From: DASQBT01 sp049578545
GTDB lineage: Bacteria > Pseudomonadota > Gammaproteobacteria > Burkholderiales > Thiobacillaceae
NCBI GenBank assembly: GCA_049578545.1
Contig: JBAUMF010000022.1
Span: 1 to 64,000, forward strand
Reading direction: 5' to 3'
DNA length: 64,000 nucleotides
Of the stretch, positions 26,992 through 35,440 are shown one piece after another. Every line of letters starts with the position of its first letter. The first letter of the stretch is position 1. Below the pieces are notes generated by a model, which worked only from the letters and a program-made list of their open reading frames with translations, made no database searches and was not told where the DNA came from. The position numbers were made by a program, and so were the translations under genes.

Positions 26992-27335
26992 TCAGAGTAT
27001 AGGCAAATGACAGGTGACTGTAGGGTTCCGGACATTCCTGCCGACGGTCACGACCGGCAGCAAAAGGGTCGCGATCACGCGGTCGCGGGACAGGAAAGCG
27101 GTCGCTCGAGTTGATTCCTTCACCTTAGGGTGATGGTTCCATGACGGCCTTCGCCGCTTCAAGCGGCGAACGACGACTATAGAGGCCGATCATGAGCTAT
27201 CAGCTTGTTCACCCTGTAGGTCAGCAGGGAGCTTGAGACCGGCCATTCGGCAGCGCGGTCTTCGGTTCGTCCCTGTTGCTAGTCCCGGTGGAACCGCGAC
27301 CTTTGGCCCTGGATCAACCGCAACTGTGCGGGTGA
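26992..27335. other. 344-base stretch with two palindromes and no gene
   Basis: Contains TTCACC/GGGTGA around TTA (27119-27133), downstream of a TTGATT, a layout reminiscent of MerR-type operators but with no good -10. It also holds the longer inverted repeat listed separately. It marks the right border of the accessory region. Confidence 0.35.
27150..27170. repeat. Perfect 10-bp inverted repeat with one central base
   Basis: TTCGCCGCTT (27150-27159), C, AAGCGGCGAA (27161-27170). The symmetry with a one-base centre suits a protein-binding site better than an RNA hairpin. No T-run follows on either strand. Confidence 0.6.
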
Positions 27336-28373
27336 CTAGGCTACCGAGTCAGCGGTGGCTGATATCAAATCGGGTTGCTCGGCAACCTGTAGATGACTGA
27401 CAAACTGTTCAGTCGCTGTCCGCCATGAAAACCGCTGGGCGTGTGCACGTGCTGTCTTGCGTTCGATCTTCAGTGCAGCCAAACAGGCTTCACGCAAATT
27501 CTCATGCATCACACCCGCTGCAGAATCGCCCAGCACATCAATCGGTCCGGTGACCGGATAGGCCGCGACTGGCAGACCACAGGCCATGGCCTCCAGCAGA
27601 ACCAGCCCGAAGGTGTCAGTCTTGCTGGGAAATACGAATACATTCGCGGATGCATATACTTTTGCCAGTTCCGGCTGATTCAGCACCCCCAGGTAGTGCA
27701 CCTCAGGGTATTTGGCACGCAGGCTGGCCATCGCAGGACCGTCGCCTGCTACCCATTTGGAACCGGGCAAGTCCAGTTCCAGGAAGGCCTCGACATTTTT
27801 CTCCACGGCTACGCGGCCGACATAGAGGAAGATCGGCGGTTCGGAATTGAGTCGATTTGCATCCTGCAATTGGAAAATATCTAGATCGACGCCACGTGAC
27901 CACAGCACCACATTTTCGAAGCCATAGGTTTCAAGGTCGGATTTGACCTTGGGGGTCGGCGCCATCACCGCGCGCGAAGGCGCATGAAACCAGCGCAAGA
28001 AACGATAGGTCCAGGAAAGGGGTATGCCAAAGCGTGGCTTTACGTACTCCGGGAAGCGGGTGTGGTAAGCCGTGGTGAATGGCAGGCCATGGCGAATGGC
28101 ATAGCGCCGTGCCGCGAGTCCGAGCGGCCCTTCGGTGGCGATATGCAGGGCGTGTGGCGCATAGTTGCGAATACGTTTCGCCACGCCCTTGCCCGGCAAA
28201 ATGGAAAGACGGATATCCGGGTAGGTCGGGCAGGGCAGGGTGCTAAACTCCAGCGGCGACAGGAGTTCAACCTCGTGCCCCATGGCTTCCATCTCGCGTT
28301 TGGTGTTGGTGAGTGTGCGAACCACCCCGTTGACTTGGGGTTGCCATGCGTCGGTCACGATCATTACTTTCAT
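27336..28373 (-). CDS. GT4-type glycosyltransferase
   Basis: 345 residues. GT-B fold: N-terminal half VTDAWQPQVNGVVRTL, where a glycine-rich loop follows Q-V-N-G, and C-terminal half with FLYVGRVAVEKNVEAFL and the nucleotide-sugar site FVFPSKTDTFGLVLLEAMACGLPV (E-x7-E motif). It resembles MgtA/PimB-like and alpha-mannosyltransferase enzymes acting on lipids. The start overlaps the stop of the LpxH-like gene by four bases, which points to a joint envelope role. Confidence 0.88.
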   Translation of the reverse strand: MKVMIVTDAWQPQVNGVVRTLTNTKREMEAMGHEVELLSPLEFSTLPCPTYPDIRLSILPGKGVAKRIRNYAPHALHIATEGPLGLAARRYAIRHGLPFTTAYHTRFPEYVKPRFGIPLSWTYRFLRWFHAPSRAVMAPTPKVKSDLETYGFENVVLWSRGVDLDIFQLQDANRLNSEPPIFLYVGRVAVEKNVEAFLELDLPGSKWVAGDGPAMASLRAKYPEVHYLGVLNQPELAKVYASANVFVFPSKTDTFGLVLLEAMACGLPVAAYPVTGPIDVLGDSAAGVMHENLREACLAALKIERKTARAHAQRFSWRTATEQFVSHLQVAEQPDLISATADSVA

Positions 28374-29338
28374 GCGTTTTCCCTTATTCGCTGCTGCTGT
28401 TTGTCTGTAATGCCAGCCTTGCTGCGCCCCGTCATTTTTTTTGCCGTGACGTCGAGACAGTGCGTCCAGTAAATGATTTGCAGCTCGCCGTCGGCGGTTT
28501 CGGCAAGTGCCGAGAGGCTTTCTACCCAGTCGCCGTCATTGCAGTACAGGAGGCCATCGATGCTGCGGATTTCGGCTTTGTGAATATGCCCGCAGACCAC
28601 ACCGTCACACTGGCGCCGCTTTGCTTCCTCGGTCATAACCCGTTCGAAGGCTGTTATGAAACTGACTGCGTTCTTGACCTTGTGCTTGAGGTACTGCGAC
28701 AAAGACCAGTAGGAATAGCCGCAGTGGAGTCGGGCCCAGTTGAACCAGCGGTTCAGGATCAGGGTAAATGTGTAAAGCGAGTCGCCCAGGTAAGCCAGCC
28801 AGCGCGCATGCTGCATGACGCCATCGAACATGTCGCCATGAGCTACCAGCAGCCGCTTGCCCGAGGCGGTGACATGGATGACGTCATCAGACACTTCAAT
28901 TTCACCAAATGCCAGTCCGATGAATTGCCGCGCCATGGAGTCGTGATTGCCCGGGACATACACGACACGCGTACCCTTGCGCGCCTTGCGCAGCAGTTTT
29001 TGCACCACATCATTGTGGGTTTGCGGCCAGTACCAGCCCTTGCGCAACTGCCAGCCGTCCAGAATATCGCCGACCAGATAAAGTGTGTCGGACTCGTTAT
29101 GCTTCAGGAAGTCCAGCAGGTAGTTGGCCTGGCAGCCAGCGGTGCCAAGGTGAATGTCCGATATCCAGAGAGTGCGGTAATGGCGCGGGTTGTCAGACGT
29201 TGGTTGAGGTGATGAAGTGGCCGGGGAATCCCCGGGGTTTCGAACATCTACTGATTGTGAAGCTGATGGGGGCGGAGAAATCTGGAAGTGGTCTGTTCGG
29301 TTATAAGCATGTTCATGCATGCGCGTATCAGGCCACAA
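28370..29338 (-). CDS. UDP-2,3-diacylglucosamine diphosphatase-like metallophosphoesterase
   Basis: 322 residues; the ATG at 29320 (M-H-E-H) is an alternative start, since the first 55 residues look disordered. Metal ligands are in LWISDIHLG, LVGDILDGW, VYVPGNHD, LLVAHGDMFD and VCGHIHKAE. This order, with an internal helical insertion, matches the LpxH-related phosphoesterases that make lipid X in lipid A synthesis, of the longer LpxH2-like kind. Overlaps the glycosyltransferase gene and lies 33 bases after ppk. Confidence 0.82.
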   Translation of the reverse strand: MWPDTRMHEHAYNRTDHFQISPPPSASQSVDVRNPGDSPATSSPQPTSDNPRHYRTLWISDIHLGTAGCQANYLLDFLKHNESDTLYLVGDILDGWQLRKGWYWPQTHNDVVQKLLRKARKGTRVVYVPGNHDSMARQFIGLAFGEIEVSDDVIHVTASGKRLLVAHGDMFDGVMQHARWLAYLGDSLYTFTLILNRWFNWARLHCGYSYWSLSQYLKHKVKNAVSFITAFERVMTEEAKRRQCDGVVCGHIHKAEIRSIDGLLYCNDGDWVESLSALAETADGELQIIYWTHCLDVTAKKMTGRSKAGITDKQQQRIRENA

Positions 29339-29371
29339 GAAAATGACATGGATGTGACTGGACTGTGAAGC

Positions 29372-31441
29372 TTACTTTTCGGTACGCGCCAAGAGGGAAA
29401 GCAATTCGGTTTGAGCACTATAGGGCTTGGCACGGCGCGGGCTGCGGCGATGATAGCTGCCATCCGACCTCATGTCCCAGGCTTGTTGGTTGTCCTTCAA
29501 ATAGGGGCGCAGCCCTTCCTGTATAACCCGTTTTTTCAGTTTTGGTTCCAGCACCGGAAAGCAGCTTTCGATGCGGCGGAAGAAGTTGCGGTCCATCCAG
29601 TCTGCACTGGACAGGTAAACCTGTTCGTTCCCGCCGTTACCAAAGTAGAACACCCGGGTGTGTTCGAGAAAACGACCCACAACGGAACGCACCCGGATGT
29701 TGTCAGAAATTCCGGGAATACCGGGTTTGAGGGCGCACATGCCCCGCACGATCAGGTCGATCTTGACGCCTGCCTGCGAGGCGGCATAAAGCGCAGCGAT
29801 CACGGCGGGTTCCAGAAGGGCATTCATTTTCGCGATGATGGCAGCAGGCCGGCCGGCTTTGGCCTGCTCTGACTCGCGCCCGATGGCTGCAATGATTTCG
29901 CTGTGCAGGGTGAATGGCGACTGCCAGAGTTGATTGAGCTTGCCTGCCCGGCCCAGACCGGTGAGTTGAACAAAAAGGTTATGTACGTCTGCAGTAAGGG
30001 CTTCGTTGCAGGTCAGCAAACCAAAGTCGGTATACAGGCGGGCAGTGCGGGCATTGTAGTTGCCCGTGCCGAGGTGGGCATAACGCCTGAGCTGTCCTTC
30101 CTCGCGGCGTACAACCAGGGCCATCTTGGCATGGGTCTTGTGCCCCACCACGCCATAGACAACGTGGGCACCGGCCTCTTCCAGCCGGGCCGCCCAGTTG
30201 ATATTGGCTTCCTCATCGAAGCGTGCCATCAATTCCACCACGACCGTAACTTCCTTGCCTTGGCTGGCGGCGGACATCAGCGCGCTCATCAGTTGGGAAT
30301 CGGCGCCAGTGCGGTAAACCGTCTGCTTGATTGCCATGACCTGTGAGTCGTGCGAGGCCTGCTCAATAAAGTCGATGACAGGCTGGAACGATTCAAAAGG
30401 ATGGTGCAGGAGCACATCGCCCTTGCGGATTACGTCAAAAATGTTGTCGATCTTGGCAAGCCGTGCCGGCAATTGGGGAACAAAGGGAGCAAATTTCAGG
30501 TCGGGTCGATCGACCCAGTCCGGAACCCGTATCAGACGAACCAGATTGACCGGCCCATGCTCCTGATAAAGATCATCTTCGCCCAGAGCGAACTGTGCCA
30601 GCAGAAACTTTGCCATCGAATCGGAACAGTTGTCAGCCACTTCGAGGCGGACACCGGCGCCATAATTGCGCTGAGGCAATTCACCCTGAAGCGCCTGCCG
30701 AAGGTTCTTGATCTCTTCCTCGTCCACGAACAGATCCGAGTTGCGTGTCACACGGAACTGGTAACAACCTTCAACCGTCATGCCGGTAAACAACTCACCC
30801 ACATGCGCATGCAGTATTGAGGAGAGGAAGACAAAGCCGTATTCGCAGCCAGCAATTTCGCTTGGCATGCGAATGACCCGGGGCAGCGCTCTGGGTGCCT
30901 GAACGACAGCAACACCGGTGTTGCGTCCGAATGCATCCTTGCCCTTGAGTTCGACGATGAAATTCAGGCTCTTGTTCAGTACCCGTGGAAAAGGATGGGC
31001 CGGGTCCAGTCCGAGCGGGGTCAGCACGGGCATCAGCTCGCGAAAAAAATAATCCTTGATCCAGGCTGCCTGATTTTCAGTCCAGTGGGTGCGGCGGATA
31101 AAGCGTATGCCTTCTGCAGCGAGCGCGGGCAGGATGCTTTCGTTGAGAAGTTCATATTGACGATCGACCAGTTCGTGAGCTTTCAGGCATACTGCTTTAT
31201 AGGCCTGTCGGGGCGTAAGACCGTCGGGGGAAAGGCTGACTACGCCTGCATTGATCTGTTCCTTCAGCCCTGCGACACGGACCTCGAAAAATTCGTCCAG
31301 GTTGCTGCTGACTATACAAAGGAAACGCAACCTTTCCAGCAAAGGGGTCGATTCCTCTTCAGCCTGAGCCAGCACTCGGCGCTGAAAGGCGAGAATGCCC
31401 AATTCCCGGTTGAGCAGATGTTCGGGCTGAGGTAGTTTCAT
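29372..31441 (-). CDS. ppk: Polyphosphate kinase 1
   Basis: 689 residues from the ATG at 31441 (MKLPQPEHLLNRELGILAF); the longer upstream frame overlaps the CYTH-CHAD gene. Domains in order: N-terminal LNRELGILAFQRRVL, head domain, then two phospholipase-D-like domains with the phosphorylated His in VGHKTHAKMALVVR and the ATP-binding region LGTGNYNARTARLYTDFG. It polymerises the gamma phosphate of ATP. It leads the ppk-lpxH-GT strand and is divergent from a CHAD protein, 69 bases apart. Confidence 0.95.
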   Translation of the reverse strand: MKLPQPEHLLNRELGILAFQRRVLAQAEEESTPLLERLRFLCIVSSNLDEFFEVRVAGLKEQINAGVVSLSPDGLTPRQAYKAVCLKAHELVDRQYELLNESILPALAAEGIRFIRRTHWTENQAAWIKDYFFRELMPVLTPLGLDPAHPFPRVLNKSLNFIVELKGKDAFGRNTGVAVVQAPRALPRVIRMPSEIAGCEYGFVFLSSILHAHVGELFTGMTVEGCYQFRVTRNSDLFVDEEEIKNLRQALQGELPQRNYGAGVRLEVADNCSDSMAKFLLAQFALGEDDLYQEHGPVNLVRLIRVPDWVDRPDLKFAPFVPQLPARLAKIDNIFDVIRKGDVLLHHPFESFQPVIDFIEQASHDSQVMAIKQTVYRTGADSQLMSALMSAASQGKEVTVVVELMARFDEEANINWAARLEEAGAHVVYGVVGHKTHAKMALVVRREEGQLRRYAHLGTGNYNARTARLYTDFGLLTCNEALTADVHNLFVQLTGLGRAGKLNQLWQSPFTLHSEIIAAIGRESEQAKAGRPAAIIAKMNALLEPAVIAALYAASQAGVKIDLIVRGMCALKPGIPGISDNIRVRSVVGRFLEHTRVFYFGNGGNEQVYLSSADWMDRNFFRRIESCFPVLEPKLKKRVIQEGLRPYLKDNQQAWDMRSDGSYHRRSPRRAKPYSAQTELLSLLARTEK

Positions 31442-31510
31442 TCTGATGGTTGGTATATACAGGTTGCTGAATGCTAACAAACTTGAGCTTCTTCCATCTA
31501 TCGCGACCCA

Positions 31511-33007
31511 ATGACAGCTAACGGCAAGGAAATCGAACTCAAGCTTTTGCTGCCAGCAGGCACAAAGAGCCTGATGAGTCATCCGCGCATGGCTGCGAAG
31601 CCTGCAAGTCGGCAACGGCTGCAGACAATCTATTTCGATACACCCGATTTCAAACTGGCTGAACGCGGCATTGCGCTTCGGGTGAGACGTATCGGCCGGC
31701 GCTGGATTCAAACCCTCAAGGTCGAAGGCAATTCAAGCGGCGGTCTGAGCACCCGGGGCGAACTGGAAGTGCCGGTATCCGGCCCTGGTATCGAGTTCGA
31801 ACGCTTTCCACCTGAGGCTGAAAAGTATGTTCCCAATTCATTGCGGAAGAAGCTGGTGCCGGTTTTTGAAACCCGGTTTGCACGACGCAGCAGGCAGGTG
31901 AACGGTATCAGGGGAAGCCAAATCGAAGTCGCTCTGGACGAAGGTGAGATCCGTGCCGGCGAAAGGACGGAATGGATCCAGGAGCTTGAACTGGAGCTCA
32001 AGAGCGGTCGGCCGGACGCATTGTTTGCCCTGGCCATGGAACTGGGCGAGATGGTTCCACTGTGGCCCTTTGACCGCAGCAAGGCCGAGCGCGGTGTCTG
32101 CCTGGCTAGAAATATAGGCGCTGCGCCAATCAAGGCAAAATTTCCCGCCCTGGATCGGCGACTGCCGCCTGCCGATGCGTGGCGTGTGATTGCCACCCAG
32201 TGCCTGCGACAGCTTTCAGCCAACCTGCCGGGGATCGGGTATGCCAATGATCCCGAATACCTGCATCAGGCGCGAGTGGCGCTGCGGCGTTTTCGCTCGT
32301 CCTATAGCCTGTTCAAGCGCGGCCTTCCGCTTCCGCTGGTCTTGCTGGGAGAACTCAGGAAACTCAATACCGTGTTCGGGCCCGCGCGGGACTGGGATGT
32401 GTTTTGTACCGAAACGCTTCCCCCCCTGCGTGCCGCCCTGCCTGACAGCGGGCCGCTTGAACAGTTGGCCGGGCGGGCAGACCACGCCCGTCGACATACT
32501 CACGATCAGGTAAAGGCTTACCTGCAATCGCCAGCCTGCGGTCGATTATTGCTGGGCCTTGGGCGTCACCTGGAGGAATCACACCGTCATTTTGTTGTGG
32601 AGTTGGGTGACCCCGACCTTGGGGATTTTGCTGCCCGTCATCTTAAAAAGCGTTACCGGCAGATGAGGGCCATCCTGGCAAACCCGGTAACGGGCGTGGC
32701 GGAGCGGCATCGGCTTCGCATCAGCATCAAGCGGTTGCGCTACACGCTCGACTGTTTTTCAAGCCTGTATTCAGAGGGGGCGGTGGCCGGCATGACAGCA
32801 GCGCTTGCAGACTTGCAGACAATTTTGGGGAACATGAATGATATGGCGGTGGCTGACCGTTTGATGGCATCCATGGAGGACGATTCGGCGGAACTTCAAC
32901 GTGCACGCGATTTGGTACATGGCTGGCTGGCCGCAACCGGGCTAAAATCGGAAAAAAAGCTAGGCAGCGCTTTACAAAAGTTTTCCAGAATCAAGCGCTT
33001 TTGGTAA
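31511..33007 (+). CDS. CYTH-CHAD protein (inorganic triphosphatase plus polyphosphate-binding domain)
   Basis: 498 residues. CYTH domain at 1-205 with the EIELKLLLP signature (ExExK), IALRVRRIGRRWIQTLK, and ELELELKSG. CHAD domain at about 220-498 with HQARVALRRFRSSYSLF and HRLRISIKRLRYTLDCF, the conserved basic helices. CYTH enzymes hydrolyse triphosphate with Mg, and CHAD binds polyphosphate; together they resemble YgiF-type proteins. Divergent position next to ppk supports a link with polyphosphate. Confidence 0.93.
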   Translation: MTANGKEIELKLLLPAGTKSLMSHPRMAAKPASRQRLQTIYFDTPDFKLAERGIALRVRRIGRRWIQTLKVEGNSSGGLSTRGELEVPVSGPGIEFERFPPEAEKYVPNSLRKKLVPVFETRFARRSRQVNGIRGSQIEVALDEGEIRAGERTEWIQELELELKSGRPDALFALAMELGEMVPLWPFDRSKAERGVCLARNIGAAPIKAKFPALDRRLPPADAWRVIATQCLRQLSANLPGIGYANDPEYLHQARVALRRFRSSYSLFKRGLPLPLVLLGELRKLNTVFGPARDWDVFCTETLPPLRAALPDSGPLEQLAGRADHARRHTHDQVKAYLQSPACGRLLLGLGRHLEESHRHFVVELGDPDLGDFAARHLKKRYRQMRAILANPVTGVAERHRLRISIKRLRYTLDCFSSLYSEGAVAGMTAALADLQTILGNMNDMAVADRLMASMEDDSAELQRARDLVHGWLAATGLKSEKKLGSALQKFSRIKRFW

Positions 33008-33101
33008 ACGCGGCCTATTGGCCATGGCGAAAGATAAACCATACTTCCTGGGGAAGAAGATGAACCCGTTATCCAAAATTCAGTCCGCAATGGAGCACAG
33101 G

Positions 33102-33791
33102 ATGAAGATCGCCTTTCTTGAAGATGACGCCAGCTTCGCGCCCATGGTGGTGGATTGGTTGACCGAAGCTGGCCACCACGTGGACTGGTTTCGCACCGGG
33201 CGTGACTTCATCCGGGCACTCAGTGAGGAACGCTATGATGTTTGCCTTCTCGACTGGATGGTCCCTGATATTACGGGCCCGGAGGTCATGGCCAATCTCA
33301 AGCTCAAGGGCGTATTGCCCCCGGTGATCTTCCTGACCGGCCGCGACTCGGAAGAAGACGTGGTTTCCGCCATTCAGGCAGGGGCTGATGACTATATCGT
33401 CAAACCGCCGGCCAAGGGCATTCTGATCGCGCGCATACATGCTGTGGCTAGGCGTTGCGCCTCCAAGCTTCGACCTGAGCCGGTACAGGATTTCGGTCAC
33501 ATCAAAGTGGATTTTGCTAATCGTCGATTCCAGGTGGGTGGCGCGACGATCAAGTTGACGGAAAAGGAAACGGAGCTCGCGCTCTATCTTTTCAGCCGCA
33601 TCGGCACGCTGTTGCCGCGGGGACACCTGATTCAGGTGGTTTGGGGATCCAGCCCCGAAATCGATACGCGGACGGTGGATGTGCATGTCAGTCATCTGCG
33701 TGGAAAACTTGATCTGACTCCAGAATCAGGCTGGCGCCTGAGTTCGGTCTATCGCCAGGGTTATCGTCTGGAACGACTGGAAGACCAATAA
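33102..33791 (+). CDS. OmpR/PhoB-type response regulator
   Basis: 229 residues from the ATG at 33102, ten bases after GGAG. Receiver domain 1-120: acidic pair in FLEDDAS, phospho-acceptor Asp in DVCLLDWMVPDITG, Thr in VIFLTGRDSEED, Lys in YIVKPP. The winged helix (135-229) has LTEKETELALYLF, IDTRTVDVHVSHLRGKL and RGYRLE-like VYRQGYRLE. It is followed 4 bases later by the FecR-LysM gene and then by the CHASE2 kinase, its likely partner. Confidence 0.9.
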   Translation: MKIAFLEDDASFAPMVVDWLTEAGHHVDWFRTGRDFIRALSEERYDVCLLDWMVPDITGPEVMANLKLKGVLPPVIFLTGRDSEEDVVSAIQAGADDYIVKPPAKGILIARIHAVARRCASKLRPEPVQDFGHIKVDFANRRFQVGGATIKLTEKETELALYLFSRIGTLLPRGHLIQVVWGSSPEIDTRTVDVHVSHLRGKLDLTPESGWRLSSVYRQGYRLERLEDQ

Positions 33792-33795
33792 CGGC

Positions 33796-35427
33796 ATGAT
33801 CACGCGAGCAGCACTTGTGGGCGGGCTGCTGCTGGCTTCCACAGCGTGGGCAGATCAGCCAGGCATGGTCGAATGGCGCTATACAATCCGTCCAGGCGAT
33901 ACCCTGATTGGCATATCCGCGAACTATCTGGCCAATCCGCTCAACTGGCCGGCTTTGCAGAAATTGAATCGAGTCGCTCAACCTCGTCGCCTGCCGCCGG
34001 GGTCTGTGCTGCGCATACCCATCGCCTGGCTGCGACAGCAGCCAGCCGAGGCACGTGTCGAGGCGGCGAACGGTGATGCACGGGCGCAATTGCCTGGTGA
34101 ACCTGGCATGCATGCGTTAACGGCCGGTACCGCATTGCCTGCAGGCAGTCAAGTTGAAACCGGAGATCGGGGTGTGGTCGTACTTGTTTTTGCCGACGGC
34201 TCAAGACTCAGACTGCAGCCTCAATCGCGTCTCGCGTTGGATATTGTCAGCGTCTACGCCGGCGGTGGCATGGTGGACACCCGTGCCCGATTGCAGCATG
34301 GGCGGGTTGAACTGGAAGCCAACCCGGTCAAGAAGCCCGGCAATCGCCTGGAAGTGCAAACGCCGTCTGCTCTGGCAGCAGTAAGGGGAACCCGGTTCCG
34401 TGTCTCGGCTGATGATGCCGTCATGCATGAAGAGACTGTGGAGGGATTGGTCGGCGTGAGCGCCCAACAGACTGAAGTGAAGGTGGCTCAGGCTCAGGGC
34501 ACTGTGGCAGAAACCGGCAAACCCCCGGCAACGCCCGTTGCGTTGTTGCCCAGCCCAGACACAAGCACACTCCCTGCGTTGCTGGAACATTACCCTTTGC
34601 GATTTCCTTTGCCAGCAATGAATGGCGCGGTCGCATGGCAGGGCCAGATTGCCCCGGACACCCAATTTGAAAATGTGTTGCTGGAGCAACGTGTTACGGG
34701 CCCGGTTCTGGTATTTCCCAACTTGCCCAATGGAAATTATTTCTTGCGCCTGCGTGCAATCGATGCACTCGGTTTGCAGGGTCTGGATGGACTGCATGCG
34801 TTCGCGGTCCATGCCCATCCGTTTGCACCCTTGTTGACTGACCCTGCTGACAAGGCACAGGTGCGAAATGATCAGCCCAGGCTGGCCTGGACCAGGTCAA
34901 CAGAAGCGGCAGCCTACCAGGTTCAGGTTGCACACGACGAAGCCTTTACCCGGCTGGTCGACGATGTGGCCAGTACTCCTGAAAATGAATTCCGTGTCAC
35001 CAAGCCACTTGGCGAGGGCACTTATTTCTGGCGAGCAGCGAGTCTGACGGACACCGGCGTGGCCGGCCCCTGGACGAACAGCCAGCGTTTTGCCTACAAG
35101 GCGCTGCCGCATGCCCCCGAACTCAAAAAGCCGGCACAGGTTGCGGCCGATACGCTCAGTGTGCCACTGCCTTCTATCGAGCAAGGCCAGCACTACGAGC
35201 TCCTGTTTGCGCGCGATCAACAGCTGAAGGATATCTTCTGGCAGGGTGCCCCACAAAACAATGCGGCAGTTATGCCCCGCCCACCCGCCGGCCAATATTT
35301 TCTGGCTGTCCGGGCAGTTGAGCAGGATGGCACGGCGGGGCCTTACGGCATACAGGTGATCAACGTACCGAGCAATTTCCCCCAGTGGTTGATCCCGCTC
35401 GCCCCAGCACTCATGCTCCTGCTCTGA
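33796..35427 (+). CDS. Periplasmic LysM and FecR domain protein
   Basis: 543 residues. A signal peptide ends at STAWADQ (about 20). A LysM domain (28-76, YTIRPGDTLIGISANYL) can bind peptidoglycan. A FecR domain (about 105-215) has ETGDRGVVVLVFADGSRLRL and PSALAAVRGTRFRV. Then come fibronectin-like repeats (about 330-510, WRAASLTDTGVAGPW) and a hydrophobic C-terminal segment LIPLAPALMLLL. It lies between regulator and kinase and is likely the envelope sensor part of that module. Confidence 0.88.
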   Translation: MITRAALVGGLLLASTAWADQPGMVEWRYTIRPGDTLIGISANYLANPLNWPALQKLNRVAQPRRLPPGSVLRIPIAWLRQQPAEARVEAANGDARAQLPGEPGMHALTAGTALPAGSQVETGDRGVVVLVFADGSRLRLQPQSRLALDIVSVYAGGGMVDTRARLQHGRVELEANPVKKPGNRLEVQTPSALAAVRGTRFRVSADDAVMHEETVEGLVGVSAQQTEVKVAQAQGTVAETGKPPATPVALLPSPDTSTLPALLEHYPLRFPLPAMNGAVAWQGQIAPDTQFENVLLEQRVTGPVLVFPNLPNGNYFLRLRAIDALGLQGLDGLHAFAVHAHPFAPLLTDPADKAQVRNDQPRLAWTRSTEAAAYQVQVAHDEAFTRLVDDVASTPENEFRVTKPLGEGTYFWRAASLTDTGVAGPWTNSQRFAYKALPHAPELKKPAQVAADTLSVPLPSIEQGQHYELLFARDQQLKDIFWQGAPQNNAAVMPRPPAGQYFLAVRAVEQDGTAGPYGIQVINVPSNFPQWLIPLAPALMLLL

Positions 35428-35440
35428 ATCCAATTCGAAG

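Noticed and set aside
28346..29212. 288-codon plus-strand ORF opposite the LpxH-like gene
   Set aside because: Antisense shadow of a gene with all metallophosphoesterase motifs.
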